Both the position numbers and the translations under genes were made by a program. Shown piece by piece: positions 7,418 to 15,351 of a stretch of DNA of 64,000 nt (position 1 is its first letter; each line of letters starts with the position of its first letter). Source of the DNA: Leptospira fainei serovar Hurstbridge str. BUT 6 (GTDB taxonomy: Bacteria > Spirochaetota > Leptospiria > Leptospirales > Leptospiraceae). The notes under the pieces are model-generated. The model did not search any database and was not told where the DNA came from. It was given only the letters and a program-made list of their open reading frames with translations. Where the stretch lies: assembly GCF_000306235.2 (NCBI RefSeq), contig NZ_AKWZ02000003.1, positions 124,001-188,000 of the forward strand, given 5' to 3'.

Positions 7418-9239
7418 TATGAGTTTTTAGCCTTCCTAAAAGATTCAATGCGATCGTGTTCTCGGGTTCGTGAGAAAAGACGTCTCTTAATAAAAGTTCG
7501 GATCGTTTCATATCTCCGGTTCTTCTATAAGAATCGGATAATACTATCAAGTTGTTGACATGGCTCGGGTTTCGGTACCGAAATCGTTCTCCATATTCGA
7601 TGGAGTCTTTGTAATTTTTCGTCTTATTTAGATTTTTTGCAAGAAAGTAGAGATAATTGGATTCAATAGGCGAGATCCTGACGATTTCTTTCGCTGCTTG
7701 GATCGCCTTGGAGATATCTCCGTCTTTTAAATTGGAAGACACGATGTACTTTAGAGAATCCAGAGTTTTCTCAGAATTATTAATGGATGAAGAATTCTCG
7801 GATGATTGATCGTTCCCGTTTCGACTACCGATTTCGACTCGAGAATGTTGCGGCTGGTACGTTATTTTTAAAAGCGATAGATCGTCGATAATGTCTCCGG
7901 AGTTCTGCAATTCCGCAACGATTCCTTCCAGTTCTCCTTTTCCCTTTTCGACCTTATCTAAAAAGAAATTTTCGTCTTCCACCATTGTCTTGGAATTAAT
8001 TCCAGGATCAAATACCATCAAATCTTCTCGACCGTCCGAACCTAGGATAATCGAATCACCGGGTTCCATTTGGAATAGGCTGACGAAGAGTTTGCTCTTC
8101 AGTTCCAACATTCCGACTTTTCTGAAATAGATCTGTGAATCCAAGAAGACGGCTTTTCCGTCTCTGTATAAAACCGGAAAGGGATGTTCGGCGTTGATAT
8201 AATAAACCAACCCTAACTCTTCATCCGCAAGGCCGATGACCATCGAAATCATCATCGCCCCGTCGAAGCTTTCGAAAGTCTTCTGAAGTTCGATGACGGC
8301 GTTCTTAAGCCATCTTTCCGGATATTGATTCTGCAGGACTTCCATCATTTTGGTTCTTTGCACCATTGCATGGAAAACGGCGCCGAAAACGATCGCACCG
8401 CCAGCTCCTTGCAGGGATTTTCCCATCGCATCGGCATTCACAAAGACGACGTAGGATCTTCCTTTTAAAGTAATAACGTTGGAAACGCAGATATCTCCGC
8501 CAATCTCTTGTTTCCATGTTTTAAAGACGAATTTCTTCTTTTGGCTGGTGTAAAATTCTATATGAACCGATTCGCTTTTGGCTAAGTTTAAGCTCAGCGG
8601 TTGTAAAACTAACGAAGTTAAAAAATAATCACCGTCCTGCTGGGATTTTAGATTACTGATTAAATCCATCTTTTCGAATTCGGATTTGGTTAATGTGAAT
8701 TTGAAGTGAGCGATCGTGACCGAAATGATGATCGTTCCTAACATGAAATAAAGATTATTAATGATCGAAATGACCTGGTATTCCTTATCAAAAATTAGAT
8801 TTAATATCACGTATTGAACGACTATGATTAGGCTGTTTAAGCTTCCTTTCAACGCGTTCCAAGGTAGGAACAGGTTTACGGCGATCAAAACTAGGTTTAA
8901 TCCGGCATAGTAGGAAGATTCAAAGCCTCCAAGCCGAGTCGTCATAAGAGAGATGATTCCGCCAACGACGAAAGTGAACACGTACGCGTGAATCGCATTC
9001 CAGGGATTCGGGTTGGAATATTTCAGAATAATAAATTGTATGAAGACGATGACGCTTGCGGCGGCTCTTAGAGTTAGAAAGTAGGTTAAGTTTTGATCCA
9101 GGTATTCTCTAGGGATGATGAAATAATCCAAACCGCCGAAAATAGGAACGAGTGTAAAACCCAGTACGCAAACGATCTGAATCCATTTCTTCTCCAGAGT
9201 CCAAACGAATTTCTGGAAACTTTGTTCCTGTGAGAGCAT
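7398..9239 (-). CDS. Membrane SpoIIE-type PP2C phosphatase with C-terminal TPR-like repeats
   Basis: A 613-residue three-part protein. Residues ~20-178 contain about six membrane helices. Residues ~190-460 are a SpoIIE/PP2C domain in which the metal-binding positions are recognisable but diverged: GGDI (247-250), NADAMGKSLQGAG (268-280), LGSDGRED (399-406) and DDLSLLKI (452-459). Residues ~495-610 are helical and TPR-like (AKNLNKTKNYKDSIEYGERF, SDSYRRTGDMKRSELLLRDV). Such phosphatases normally dephosphorylate an anti-sigma-antagonist (STAS) partner; no STAS or RsbW-like gene is visible nearby. It is the first gene of a two-gene overlapping operon with the PilZ-methyltransferase. Confidence 0.8.
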   Translation of the reverse strand: MLSQEQSFQKFVWTLEKKWIQIVCVLGFTLVPIFGGLDYFIIPREYLDQNLTYFLTLRAAASVIVFIQFIILKYSNPNPWNAIHAYVFTFVVGGIISLMTTRLGGFESSYYAGLNLVLIAVNLFLPWNALKGSLNSLIIVVQYVILNLIFDKEYQVISIINNLYFMLGTIIISVTIAHFKFTLTKSEFEKMDLISNLKSQQDGDYFLTSLVLQPLSLNLAKSESVHIEFYTSQKKKFVFKTWKQEIGGDICVSNVITLKGRSYVVFVNADAMGKSLQGAGGAIVFGAVFHAMVQRTKMMEVLQNQYPERWLKNAVIELQKTFESFDGAMMISMVIGLADEELGLVYYINAEHPFPVLYRDGKAVFLDSQIYFRKVGMLELKSKLFVSLFQMEPGDSIILGSDGREDLMVFDPGINSKTMVEDENFFLDKVEKGKGELEGIVAELQNSGDIIDDLSLLKITYQPQHSRVEIGSRNGNDQSSENSSSINNSEKTLDSLKYIVSSNLKDGDISKAIQAAKEIVRISPIESNYLYFLAKNLNKTKNYKDSIEYGERFRYRNPSHVNNLIVLSDSYRRTGDMKRSELLLRDVFSHEPENTIALNLLGRLKTHNGKNVV

Positions 9240-9743
9240 CGGTTCAATCCTTCAGAGAAAGTGAGCTATGAATCGGATTTGTCTTTTATTGTTGATAACA
9301 AGACTAACGTTTTGAAAGCGCTCCTGAAGAAGTGTTTCAAAATTTCCGCTATTCTAATCAGGGATATACGATCGTCAATAAATAATTAATAAATCGAAAA
9401 CAATGTTTTTATTTAAAACGTTTGTATTGATTAGGTGGCGAAACAACGATTCAAAAAATTAAGAATGATGGATGAAGGAGCGCCGCACAACGATCATCAG
9501 TTCGTTCGAAACTGAATCAATAAGAAAATTTCATGACAGCTAATTTAAGGGAGTTCGACGCGAATTTGTAATTTATGGAATTAGTGCGCCGCCCAAGAAG
9601 GGTGAATTAAAAAAGGGATCCGCAATAAAAGCGATCTTTCGTTTCTACGTTCTTCTTTGATTTACGTTTACAAAGATCTACTACCCGGGAAATGGTTCGT
9701 GAAAATCCCTTGCTTTCCTGTGCTCTAAGTCGAATCTGTTCGT
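9240..9743. other. Intergenic region, no gene seen
   Basis: About 500 AT-rich bases lie between the divergently transcribed SpoIIE-type and MBL-fold genes. Both promoters should be here. I see only very short open frames without ribosome-binding sites and no strong inverted repeat. Confidence 0.4.
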
Positions 9744-10682
9744 ATGAAATTCTTATCTTTGTTATGCGTAGCGATATTTTTATCCTGTTCCGTTACTTCC
9801 CATACTGCTTTACAGGTAACGAGAGGAAAACCCGGCACCCTCCAGACCGGTAATGCTGAGGAAAAAGGACCGATCGTTTTTCAAAAAGTTTTAGCTGCGG
9901 ATTGGAAGGCGGAAAGATCCGGTTTAATTAATTTAAAGGATCCGAAAGCTAAGGAAGCGAAGCTCGAGTCCGGTAAGGAGCCGATTCAAATTTATTTTTA
10001 CGTGATAGACCATCCTAAGTTCGGTCGCTATATCGTCGACACTGGAATCGCGGATGTGTTCCGTAAAGATCCTAAAGAATGGCCTATATCCTCGCTTGTT
10101 GCGTCGGCTATGAATGCGAACGATTTAAAGATACATCTTACCGCCGATGAATGGCTAAAAAAGGAATCTAAACCAGTTAAGGGGATTCTGTTGACTCATC
10201 TTCATTTAGACCATATTCTCGGAGCTCTCGATTTCCCGGCAGGAACTCCTATTTATACAGGCAAGAGAGAGACCTCAAAACGTAATTTTTTGAATCTGTT
10301 TGTGCAAGGGACAACGGATAAGGTTTTAGGTCCGGCGCCTGCGCTAGAGGAACTTACCTTTACCGAAGGAGACGGAAATTCGGCAAGGGTTTTGGATTTC
10401 TTCGGAGACCAATCTTTCTATATTCTACAGGTCCCGGGTCATACGGTCGGAAGTCTGGCGTTTTTGGTAAAGAGCACCTCCGGACTTCAATTGCTCACTG
10501 GCGATACCTGCCATACCCGCTGGGGATGGGAGCATTCGGTAACTCCCGGAGATTATTCTGAAAACCAAGATCTGAACCGAGAGAGCTTGGACTTTCTTAA
10601 GGAGATCGTCGCCAAGTTTCCCGGAATTAAAGTGCATCCGGGTCATCAGTCTTTAGCGGTCGGTTCTGACCGTCAGAAATGA
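9744..10682 (+). CDS. MBL-fold metallo-hydrolase, predicted lipoprotein
   Basis: A 312-residue metallo-beta-lactamase-fold protein. The N-terminus [15 protein letters not shown] is a short lipoprotein signal with the lipid Cys at 15 (FLSC lipobox). Zinc ligands are intact: THLHLDH (H152, H154, D156, H157), H233 in VPGHTVGS, D254 in LTGDT, and a final His in VHPGHQ. The layout resembles the lactonase (AHL-lactonase/AttM-like) subgroup of the fold rather than class B beta-lactamases, which is inference. It probably acts in the periplasm or on a membrane surface. No convincing Shine-Dalgarno precedes the ATG. The stop codon lies inside a long palindromic terminator. Confidence 0.8.
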   Translation: MKFLSLLCVAIFLSCSVTSHTALQVTRGKPGTLQTGNAEEKGPIVFQKVLAADWKAERSGLINLKDPKAKEAKLESGKEPIQIYFYVIDHPKFGRYIVDTGIADVFRKDPKEWPISSLVASAMNANDLKIHLTADEWLKKESKPVKGILLTHLHLDHILGALDFPAGTPIYTGKRETSKRNFLNLFVQGTTDKVLGPAPALEELTFTEGDGNSARVLDFFGDQSFYILQVPGHTVGSLAFLVKSTSGLQLLTGDTCHTRWGWEHSVTPGDYSENQDLNRESLDFLKEIVAKFPGIKVHPGHQSLAVGSDRQK

Positions 10683-10709
10683 TCGGATATTTGGATCCGA
10701 TCATTTCTG
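10674..10709. terminator. 15-bp perfect inverted repeat, convergent terminator
   Basis: Arms 10674-10688 and 10695-10709 are exact reverse complements over 15 bases (CAGAAATGATCGGAT and its complement) with a 6-base loop. The left arm contains the last codons and the TGA of the MBL-fold gene. The repeat sits ten bases from the stop of the convergent SDR gene, so it can serve both strands. Confidence 0.7.
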
Positions 10710-10718
10710 CTTAGAATT

Positions 10719-11681
10719 TTATCCGAATTCTTTCATTGCGATTAGGCCTTGTGCGACTGAAATTTTCGGGACATAGCCTAATTCGCGTTTCGCTTTATCG
10801 ATCTTAATCGTGCATTCCTTCGCCATAATATCGGTCGCGAATCGCATGAGGGGAGGTTCGCTTTGAATCCGGAATAGATTCCAAATCCCCTCGATGATGA
10901 ACGCAAGGCTCCTGGCTAAGAAGGCCGGGACGGATCCTGTAGGCAAATCTATACCTTGGGTTTTCATCATGAATGTTAAGAACGAACGGAAAGTTTGATC
11001 TTCATCGTCGGTAACGAAGTAAGATTGTCCTCCGACTCCTTGAGTGAGAGCGAGTTCGGTCGCATATACTAAATTTTGAATATAGGTGGTGGAAGTTCGG
11101 GCTTTTCCTCCGTTAATCCAAAGAAATTTTCCTTCGGAAACCATTTTCTTTAATACGGGTAAAACGGAAGTATCACCCGGACCCCAAACCAATCTAGGTC
11201 GTAGCGAGATCGTTTTAAAATTATCGGAGTTGGCGGCTAATACACGTCTCTCGGCTTCGGCTTTAGTTTCGCTGTAAAGGTAGGGAGTTTGATTCGGATA
11301 GGGATAGGTTTCATCGATCTTAATCATGTCTTGGCCGTGGAACAATGCTGCCTCGGTCCCCATATGGATGAAGCGTTTTACTCCTGCGGTTTTTGCCGCC
11401 TCTAAGAGCTGACTTGTTCCATCCACATTCGCTTCCCAAAAATCATTTCGATTTCCCCAAGGCCCTACGAAGGCCGCGCAATGAATAACTACATCGATTT
11501 CTCGCAATGCTTCGGGAGGAATCGCTCCTAGCTTTCCCCGAAAGACTTCTAGTCCGGACTTCTTTAGGATTGTATCGGTTTCTGCAGACCGAGAAAGCGC
11601 TAAGATGGAATGATTCTCTTTTAGTCGTTTTGCGATCGCTCCTCCTACAAAGCCGGATGCTCCGGTAATAAATAATCTCAT
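10719..11681 (-). CDS. NAD-dependent epimerase/dehydratase (extended SDR)
   Basis: A 320-residue extended short-chain dehydrogenase. The ATG at 11681 follows GGAGAG and begins MRLFITGASGFVGG, the TGxxGxxG nucleotide-binding motif at the very N-terminus. The frame is open for 43 more codons upstream, but these do not look like protein of this family. The catalytic Tyr-x-x-x-Lys is YSETKAEAE, preceded by the IHMGTEAAL serine/threonine strand. Related proteins act on nucleotide-sugars or 3-beta-hydroxysteroid-like substrates; the substrate cannot be assigned here. It is transcribed divergently from a 7TM-AraC regulator 208 bases away, which could control it. Confidence 0.85.
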   Translation of the reverse strand: MRLFITGASGFVGGAIAKRLKENHSILALSRSAETDTILKKSGLEVFRGKLGAIPPEALREIDVVIHCAAFVGPWGNRNDFWEANVDGTSQLLEAAKTAGVKRFIHMGTEAALFHGQDMIKIDETYPYPNQTPYLYSETKAEAERRVLAANSDNFKTISLRPRLVWGPGDTSVLPVLKKMVSEGKFLWINGGKARTSTTYIQNLVYATELALTQGVGGQSYFVTDDEDQTFRSFLTFMMKTQGIDLPTGSVPAFLARSLAFIIEGIWNLFRIQSEPPLMRFATDIMAKECTIKIDKAKRELGYVPKISVAQGLIAMKEFG

Positions 11682-11875
11682 ATTCTCTCCATAATATTCA
11701 TCTAGGCTGAATTTTCCAATTTTTACTCTCTCCGGTGGAGGATTTAAATCGTTTCGGCGCTTGTTCAAATGATCATGCCGGATTTTTCGGAAGCTGTCGT
11801 CCTGAATCAAGATTTCGGACCGCCAAAGATGGAAATTTATGCTCGTATAGTAATTGCTAGGAGAATGGATTGCGT

Positions 11876-11901
11876 AATTCTATTCTACTATGAATAGAAT
11901 T
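11876..11901 (+). promoter_or_regulatory. Inverted repeat centred on the AraC start codon
   Basis: Ten-base perfect arms, AATTCTATTC (11876-11885) and GAATAGAATT (11892-11901), flank a TACTAT loop, and the ATG at 11890 falls in the loop/right arm junction. The only strong purine-rich site (AGGAG, 11859-11863) is 26 bases from this ATG. The repeat could be an autoregulatory operator or a hairpin that limits initiation. Confidence 0.4.
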
Positions 11902-13017
11902 CTAGGATTTTCCGTTCTATTCGGTGCAAGCCTTGCTTGGTTACTTGCGCTGGGGCAAATCTTTAAGAGCGGAAAAACGTCTATCTATTGGTTGCTGGCC
12001 GGAATGCTTTTCTTATTGGGAATTTGGCAGGGGCAAACCGCTCTGAATCTCTTGGATTCTCCGCCTGAAGTTCTCGCTCCTTATTCTCTACTGAATCTTC
12101 CCGCGGCATATGCATTCGTTCCTCTGTTTTACGCCTTCGGACGGAAATTATCCGAGCCGGATTTCGAATCTAAAAAATGGGGATTCATTTCGTTACTTTT
12201 GGCAGTGGCCTCCCTTTTGCTGGAGCTGTATTATTTAGGTTACTGGGCAAACGAGGAAAAGCTGTCCTGGAAAGAATTGGCACTCGCAGTTTGGGCGGAT
12301 CCGAATGAAAATTTTACTCCACCTTTGCTTCTCCGATTATTTTCGTACGGACCGAGATTTCTATCGATTTTGGTTTCCGGTCTGCTTGTCGTACATGCAA
12401 GTTCCGCAACCGGAAAGGACGCGGATTGGCCTAGACAGCGGGCGAGCATCATACTTCTATCGATCGCAGGGGGAGCGGGCGCAGGACTTAGCATGTACGC
12501 CCAATGGCTGGGTCGCTTAAAAAGCGATCTTCATGGATACGGCGCTATGATCGTTACCCTAAGCATTTGCGGAATCTATTTCTATGCCCAACGATTTCCT
12601 TTGGGCATAGAATTTTCAAAGTCCCTGATCGGAACCAGAAAATCCAGGCTGACAGGCTTGGATAGAAGCGCAGTCGGTTTTCGGTTACGGACTTGTATGG
12701 AGACGGAGAGAGTCTATACTACGGAGGATTTGACATTAAGCATGCTGGCATCTCTCGTTTCTTTCGAAGGACCGAAAATTACTCCGGAACAATTATCCGA
12801 ATTCATCAACTCGGAATATAAGAAGAACTTTAATCAATTCGTGAATGAATATAGGATCAAAGAGGCTTGTGAACAGTTACTCGAACAAAAGGGTCGATCC
12901 GTATTAACGATCGCGTTATCGGTCGGGTTTAATTCCAAATCATCCTTTCATTCCGCGTTTAAAAATTTCACCGGGATGTCGCCGGTAGAATATAGGGAAT
13001 CTCGTTTGAAGGGATAA
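11890..13017 (+). CDS. 7TM-AraC: membrane-embedded AraC-family regulator
   Basis: A 375-residue protein whose first ~235 residues contain about seven hydrophobic helices (for example FSVLFGASLAWLLALGQIF and the ISLLLAVASLLLELYYLG region). The C-terminal ~110 residues are an AraC DNA-binding domain with EQLSEFINSEYKKNFNQFVNEYRIKEAC and the second helix-turn-helix TIALSVGFNSKSSFHSAFKNFTGMSPVEYR. It is therefore a one-component regulator tethered in the inner membrane, and a paralogue of the protein encoded at 39103-40257. An in-frame stop at 11875-11877 rules out an upstream start. Likely sensing is membrane- or lipid-related, but no ligand is evident. Confidence 0.85.
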   Translation: MNRILGFSVLFGASLAWLLALGQIFKSGKTSIYWLLAGMLFLLGIWQGQTALNLLDSPPEVLAPYSLLNLPAAYAFVPLFYAFGRKLSEPDFESKKWGFISLLLAVASLLLELYYLGYWANEEKLSWKELALAVWADPNENFTPPLLLRLFSYGPRFLSILVSGLLVVHASSATGKDADWPRQRASIILLSIAGGAGAGLSMYAQWLGRLKSDLHGYGAMIVTLSICGIYFYAQRFPLGIEFSKSLIGTRKSRLTGLDRSAVGFRLRTCMETERVYTTEDLTLSMLASLVSFEGPKITPEQLSEFINSEYKKNFNQFVNEYRIKEACEQLLEQKGRSVLTIALSVGFNSKSSFHSAFKNFTGMSPVEYRESRLKG

Positions 13018-13066
13018 GACAATGAGAACGTTATTTATAGGGATTTGAATAAAGAAGGGAATTATT

Positions 13067-13774
13067 CTATGAACGGACGGTATTCAACCAGATTGCGATT
13101 TTGTCCATAGCTTGGTCCCATTTCTTTTCTTCCGTAAAAAGACCGGAAGATAATTGAACTATCTCCATCTCTCGTTTTTGTTTTTTGGGTTCTATAAAGA
13201 GCTGTTTATTTTTTTCGATCCGCGAAAAGTCGAACCCTCCAAAGATTAAAAGCATCGGTATGTCGAGTTCCGCCACTTTATTTTTTTCGGCGAATCCGTT
13301 CAGATCTCCGGAAATGGAAATGATTCCCTCGAGTTTCAGTCGATTTTCGATCACTGCTTTCAAAACGTACGTCGCCGCATCATAGGAAACGCAACAAAAC
13401 AGTTTTAAGTTTTTTGTCTTATCGTACCCGCGAATCCAATTCACCACCGTCAATAATCGATCTTTCAAAAGATTCGTATCGACCTCGTTTAAGGTGATCG
13501 ATCTTTCTTCGCGAGTCAAGAGACTGTCCAGGGCTAATGTCGCGATATTCTCCGAACGCAATTTATCTCGAAGTCTATTAAAATGCATTCCGGAGCGGGT
13601 TCCTAACTTTTCTGCCGCGCCTTCAACGAGCAGGGTTAGTTTCGTCGCTCCGTCGGGAATGTCGAGATTTGCATCCAAGGTCACAAGATGGACAGGAATT
13701 GACAGGCTCGCCGAGTCGTTTTTTTGTTTAGGTACCATTATGGACAAACGATCCATCGGAATAACTAGTTTCAA
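13067..13774 (-). CDS. Alpha/beta-hydrolase-like protein coupled to a Crp-like regulator
   Basis: A protein of up to 235 residues resembling the dienelactone-hydrolase-like branch of alpha/beta hydrolases: LTLLVEGAAEKLGTRSGMHFNRL, then TLALDSLLTREER, a helix LLKDRLLTVVNWIRG, and PMLLIFGGFDF near the acid position. The nucleophile elbow reads CVSYD where GxSxG is expected: the serine is kept but both glycines are lost, so catalysis is uncertain. The longest frame starts with TTG overlapping the stop of the Crp-like gene by four bases. ATG codons at 13756 and 13738 are alternatives, none with a clear ribosome-binding site. It is certainly co-transcribed with the regulator. Confidence 0.6.
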   Translation of the reverse strand: MKLVIPMDRLSIMVPKQKNDSASLSIPVHLVTLDANLDIPDGATKLTLLVEGAAEKLGTRSGMHFNRLRDKLRSENIATLALDSLLTREERSITLNEVDTNLLKDRLLTVVNWIRGYDKTKNLKLFCCVSYDAATYVLKAVIENRLKLEGIISISGDLNGFAEKNKVAELDIPMLLIFGGFDFSRIEKNKQLFIEPKKQKREMEIVQLSSGLFTEEKKWDQAMDKIAIWLNTVRS

Positions 13775-14478
13775 GTCTCCATTAACTTTAATAGAGCTTC
13801 TTCGTTCCTAATGGAGATCATATTCTTATCGATTTCTATCCAACCTTTTCCCTTTAGATCGGTTAATGCCCTTACTAGAGTTTCGGTTTTGGATCCGATC
13901 ATAGTTGCCATCACTTCCCGGCTGAATTTTACGTTAATTTCCGAGCCGTATTTTTCTTTCAGGGATAGCAGGAACTCGGCGAGTTTGGAATGGACCTGTC
14001 TGGTTCCCATTGAATAGATTCGATTTTCCGCAGCGCGACATTCGGTTGCGATATACTTCGTGATTTCAGTCTGGAAGGAAAAGTCTTGGTTAAAGGCTTT
14101 TTTCATTTCTTCCTTATCGATATATACGGCAACGGTATCTTCCAGACATTCGGCGGTTTTGTTATAGTAGTCCTCCGAGATCGCGTCTCTAAGTCCTACC
14201 CAGCTTTCAGGAGAATAGATTTTGAGAGTTTGTTGTCTTTGACCATTGGGCGAATCCTTAAAAGTCCTTACGGTACCTTGAAGGATCAGGTATAATCCGG
14301 TAGTCGGCTTACCCTCGTTAAAAAGGATACTTTTTTTAGGAAACTTGAAGGTACGTTTTCCGAATCGCGGATGCAAAAGAGATTCGTACAAATCCTTCGA
14401 ACAAGCCGGAAACGTTGACCAGTTGGTCGAGAGCGGAATTCTATCTTCCGTTACTTGGTATGCCAGTGCCGATGCCAT
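13771..14478 (-). CDS. Crp/Fnr-family transcriptional regulator
   Basis: A 235-residue regulator with an N-terminal cyclic-nucleotide-binding-like beta-barrel (KKSILFNEGKPTTGLYLILQGTVR, residues ~48-71; then LKIYSPESWVGLRDAI). A long dimer helix carries IATECRAAENRIYSMGTRQVHSKLAEFLL, and the winged HTH is KFSREVMATMIGSKTETLVRALTDLKGKGWI (184-214). There is no Cys cluster of the Fnr type, and the phosphate-binding cassette is not clearly that of cAMP receptors, so the ligand is unknown. Its ribosome-binding site (GAGG, 8 bases before ATG) is buried in a predicted stem (see 14481-14516). The next gene overlaps by four bases. Confidence 0.88.
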   Translation of the reverse strand: MASALAYQVTEDRIPLSTNWSTFPACSKDLYESLLHPRFGKRTFKFPKKSILFNEGKPTTGLYLILQGTVRTFKDSPNGQRQQTLKIYSPESWVGLRDAISEDYYNKTAECLEDTVAVYIDKEEMKKAFNQDFSFQTEITKYIATECRAAENRIYSMGTRQVHSKLAEFLLSLKEKYGSEINVKFSREVMATMIGSKTETLVRALTDLKGKGWIEIDKNMISIRNEEALLKLMET

Positions 14479-14480
14479 AT

Positions 14481-14516
14481 TAAATACCTCGATTTAATGC
14501 TTACAAAAGGTATTTA
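14481..14516 (-). promoter_or_regulatory. Leader stem-loop that pairs with the Shine-Dalgarno of the Crp-like gene
   Basis: Read on the minus strand, TAAATACCT is followed 18 bases later by its exact complement AGGTATTTA, which is directly followed by AT and the ATG. The ribosome-binding site GAGGT lies in the second arm, so folding would hide it. Seven of nine pairs are A-U, giving a stem weak enough to melt. Alternatives are a DNA operator for autoregulation by the Crp-like dimer, or chance. Confidence 0.45.
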
Positions 14517-14599
14517 CTTCGGATTTGAGAGATAGTCAATGGGGTGGGTGCCATTCGTCGGAACGGACGGGTTTTCGGCGGAATTACAGGGGGAAACGC

Positions 14600-15331
14600 C
14601 TACAAAAGCTCCTTAATTTTGGAGATATATTTTCGCCCGACCGGAAGCTGGGTTTCGTCCTCGTCTTTCAGAAAAACGGTGTAATTTCCGGAATTGTCGC
14701 TTTGGAGCCTTACGAGATATTCCAGGTGGATGATATATTGTTTGAATATCCGTAGAAACTTGCTGGGAGGCAGTTTGGTCTCTAAATTTTTTAGAGACTT
14801 GTAAGTTACATATTCCTTCTCGTCGGTATGAATTACGCTGAAATTATCTCTGGAGGAAATATAAGCTATATCCTTATAAGGGATTAAGAAATAATTTTCT
14901 TTTTCCAGAATAAACAACCCGTGTTCGTTAAAAGAGCTGTTTTCCTGCTTTCCTTCCCGGCTAATGTATTCCAAGGCTCTATCCACCGCTTTATTGAAGC
15001 GGTCTCTCGAAAACGGCTTGAGCAAATAGTCAAGGGCGCCGAATTCGAATGCTTCTATCGCCTTATCTCTGAGAGAAGTTATAAATATAATATAGGGAGT
15101 TTTTTCCAGTTTTTCCAGAACTTCCAAGCCGGAAAGTTTCGGTAAATTAATGTCTAAGAAAACGAGATCAAAATCGGTGGATTGCAAACTTTCTAACGCT
15201 TCCGCCCCGTCCTTAGCGATCCCCGATAGCTTTAATTCGGAACGACTGAGACAGTAACTGACAAGTAAATCACGAGTGGGGGCCTCGTCTTCCACGATCA
15301 AAATTTTTAATTCTTTAGCGTTAGTTTCCAT
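14600..15331 (-). CDS. LytTR-family response regulator
   Basis: A 243-residue two-domain response regulator. The receiver (residues ~8-125) has the acidic pair in VEDEAPTR, the phospho-acceptor Asp60 in VFLDINLP, the Thr/Ser of FITSLRDK and the Lys of YLLKPF. The C-terminal ~110 residues form a LytTR DNA-binding domain (IPYKDIAYISSRDNFSVIHT, FLRIFKQYIIHLEYL, LPVGRKYISKIKELL). It lies 20 bases downstream of the LytS-like kinase gene, its evident partner. LytTR regulators often control cell-surface or exopolysaccharide functions; no target is evident here. Confidence 0.92.
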   Translation of the reverse strand: METNAKELKILIVEDEAPTRDLLVSYCLSRSELKLSGIAKDGAEALESLQSTDFDLVFLDINLPKLSGLEVLEKLEKTPYIIFITSLRDKAIEAFEFGALDYLLKPFSRDRFNKAVDRALEYISREGKQENSSFNEHGLFILEKENYFLIPYKDIAYISSRDNFSVIHTDEKEYVTYKSLKNLETKLPPSKFLRIFKQYIIHLEYLVRLQSDNSGNYTVFLKDEDETQLPVGRKYISKIKELL

Positions 15332-15351
15332 CGTATCCTGTTTTGAAATAA

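Noticed and set aside
11865..11897. Ten-codon leader peptide overlapping the 7TM-AraC start
   Set aside because: AGGAG is only one base from this ATG, too close for normal initiation; kept only as a remark to the inverted repeat.
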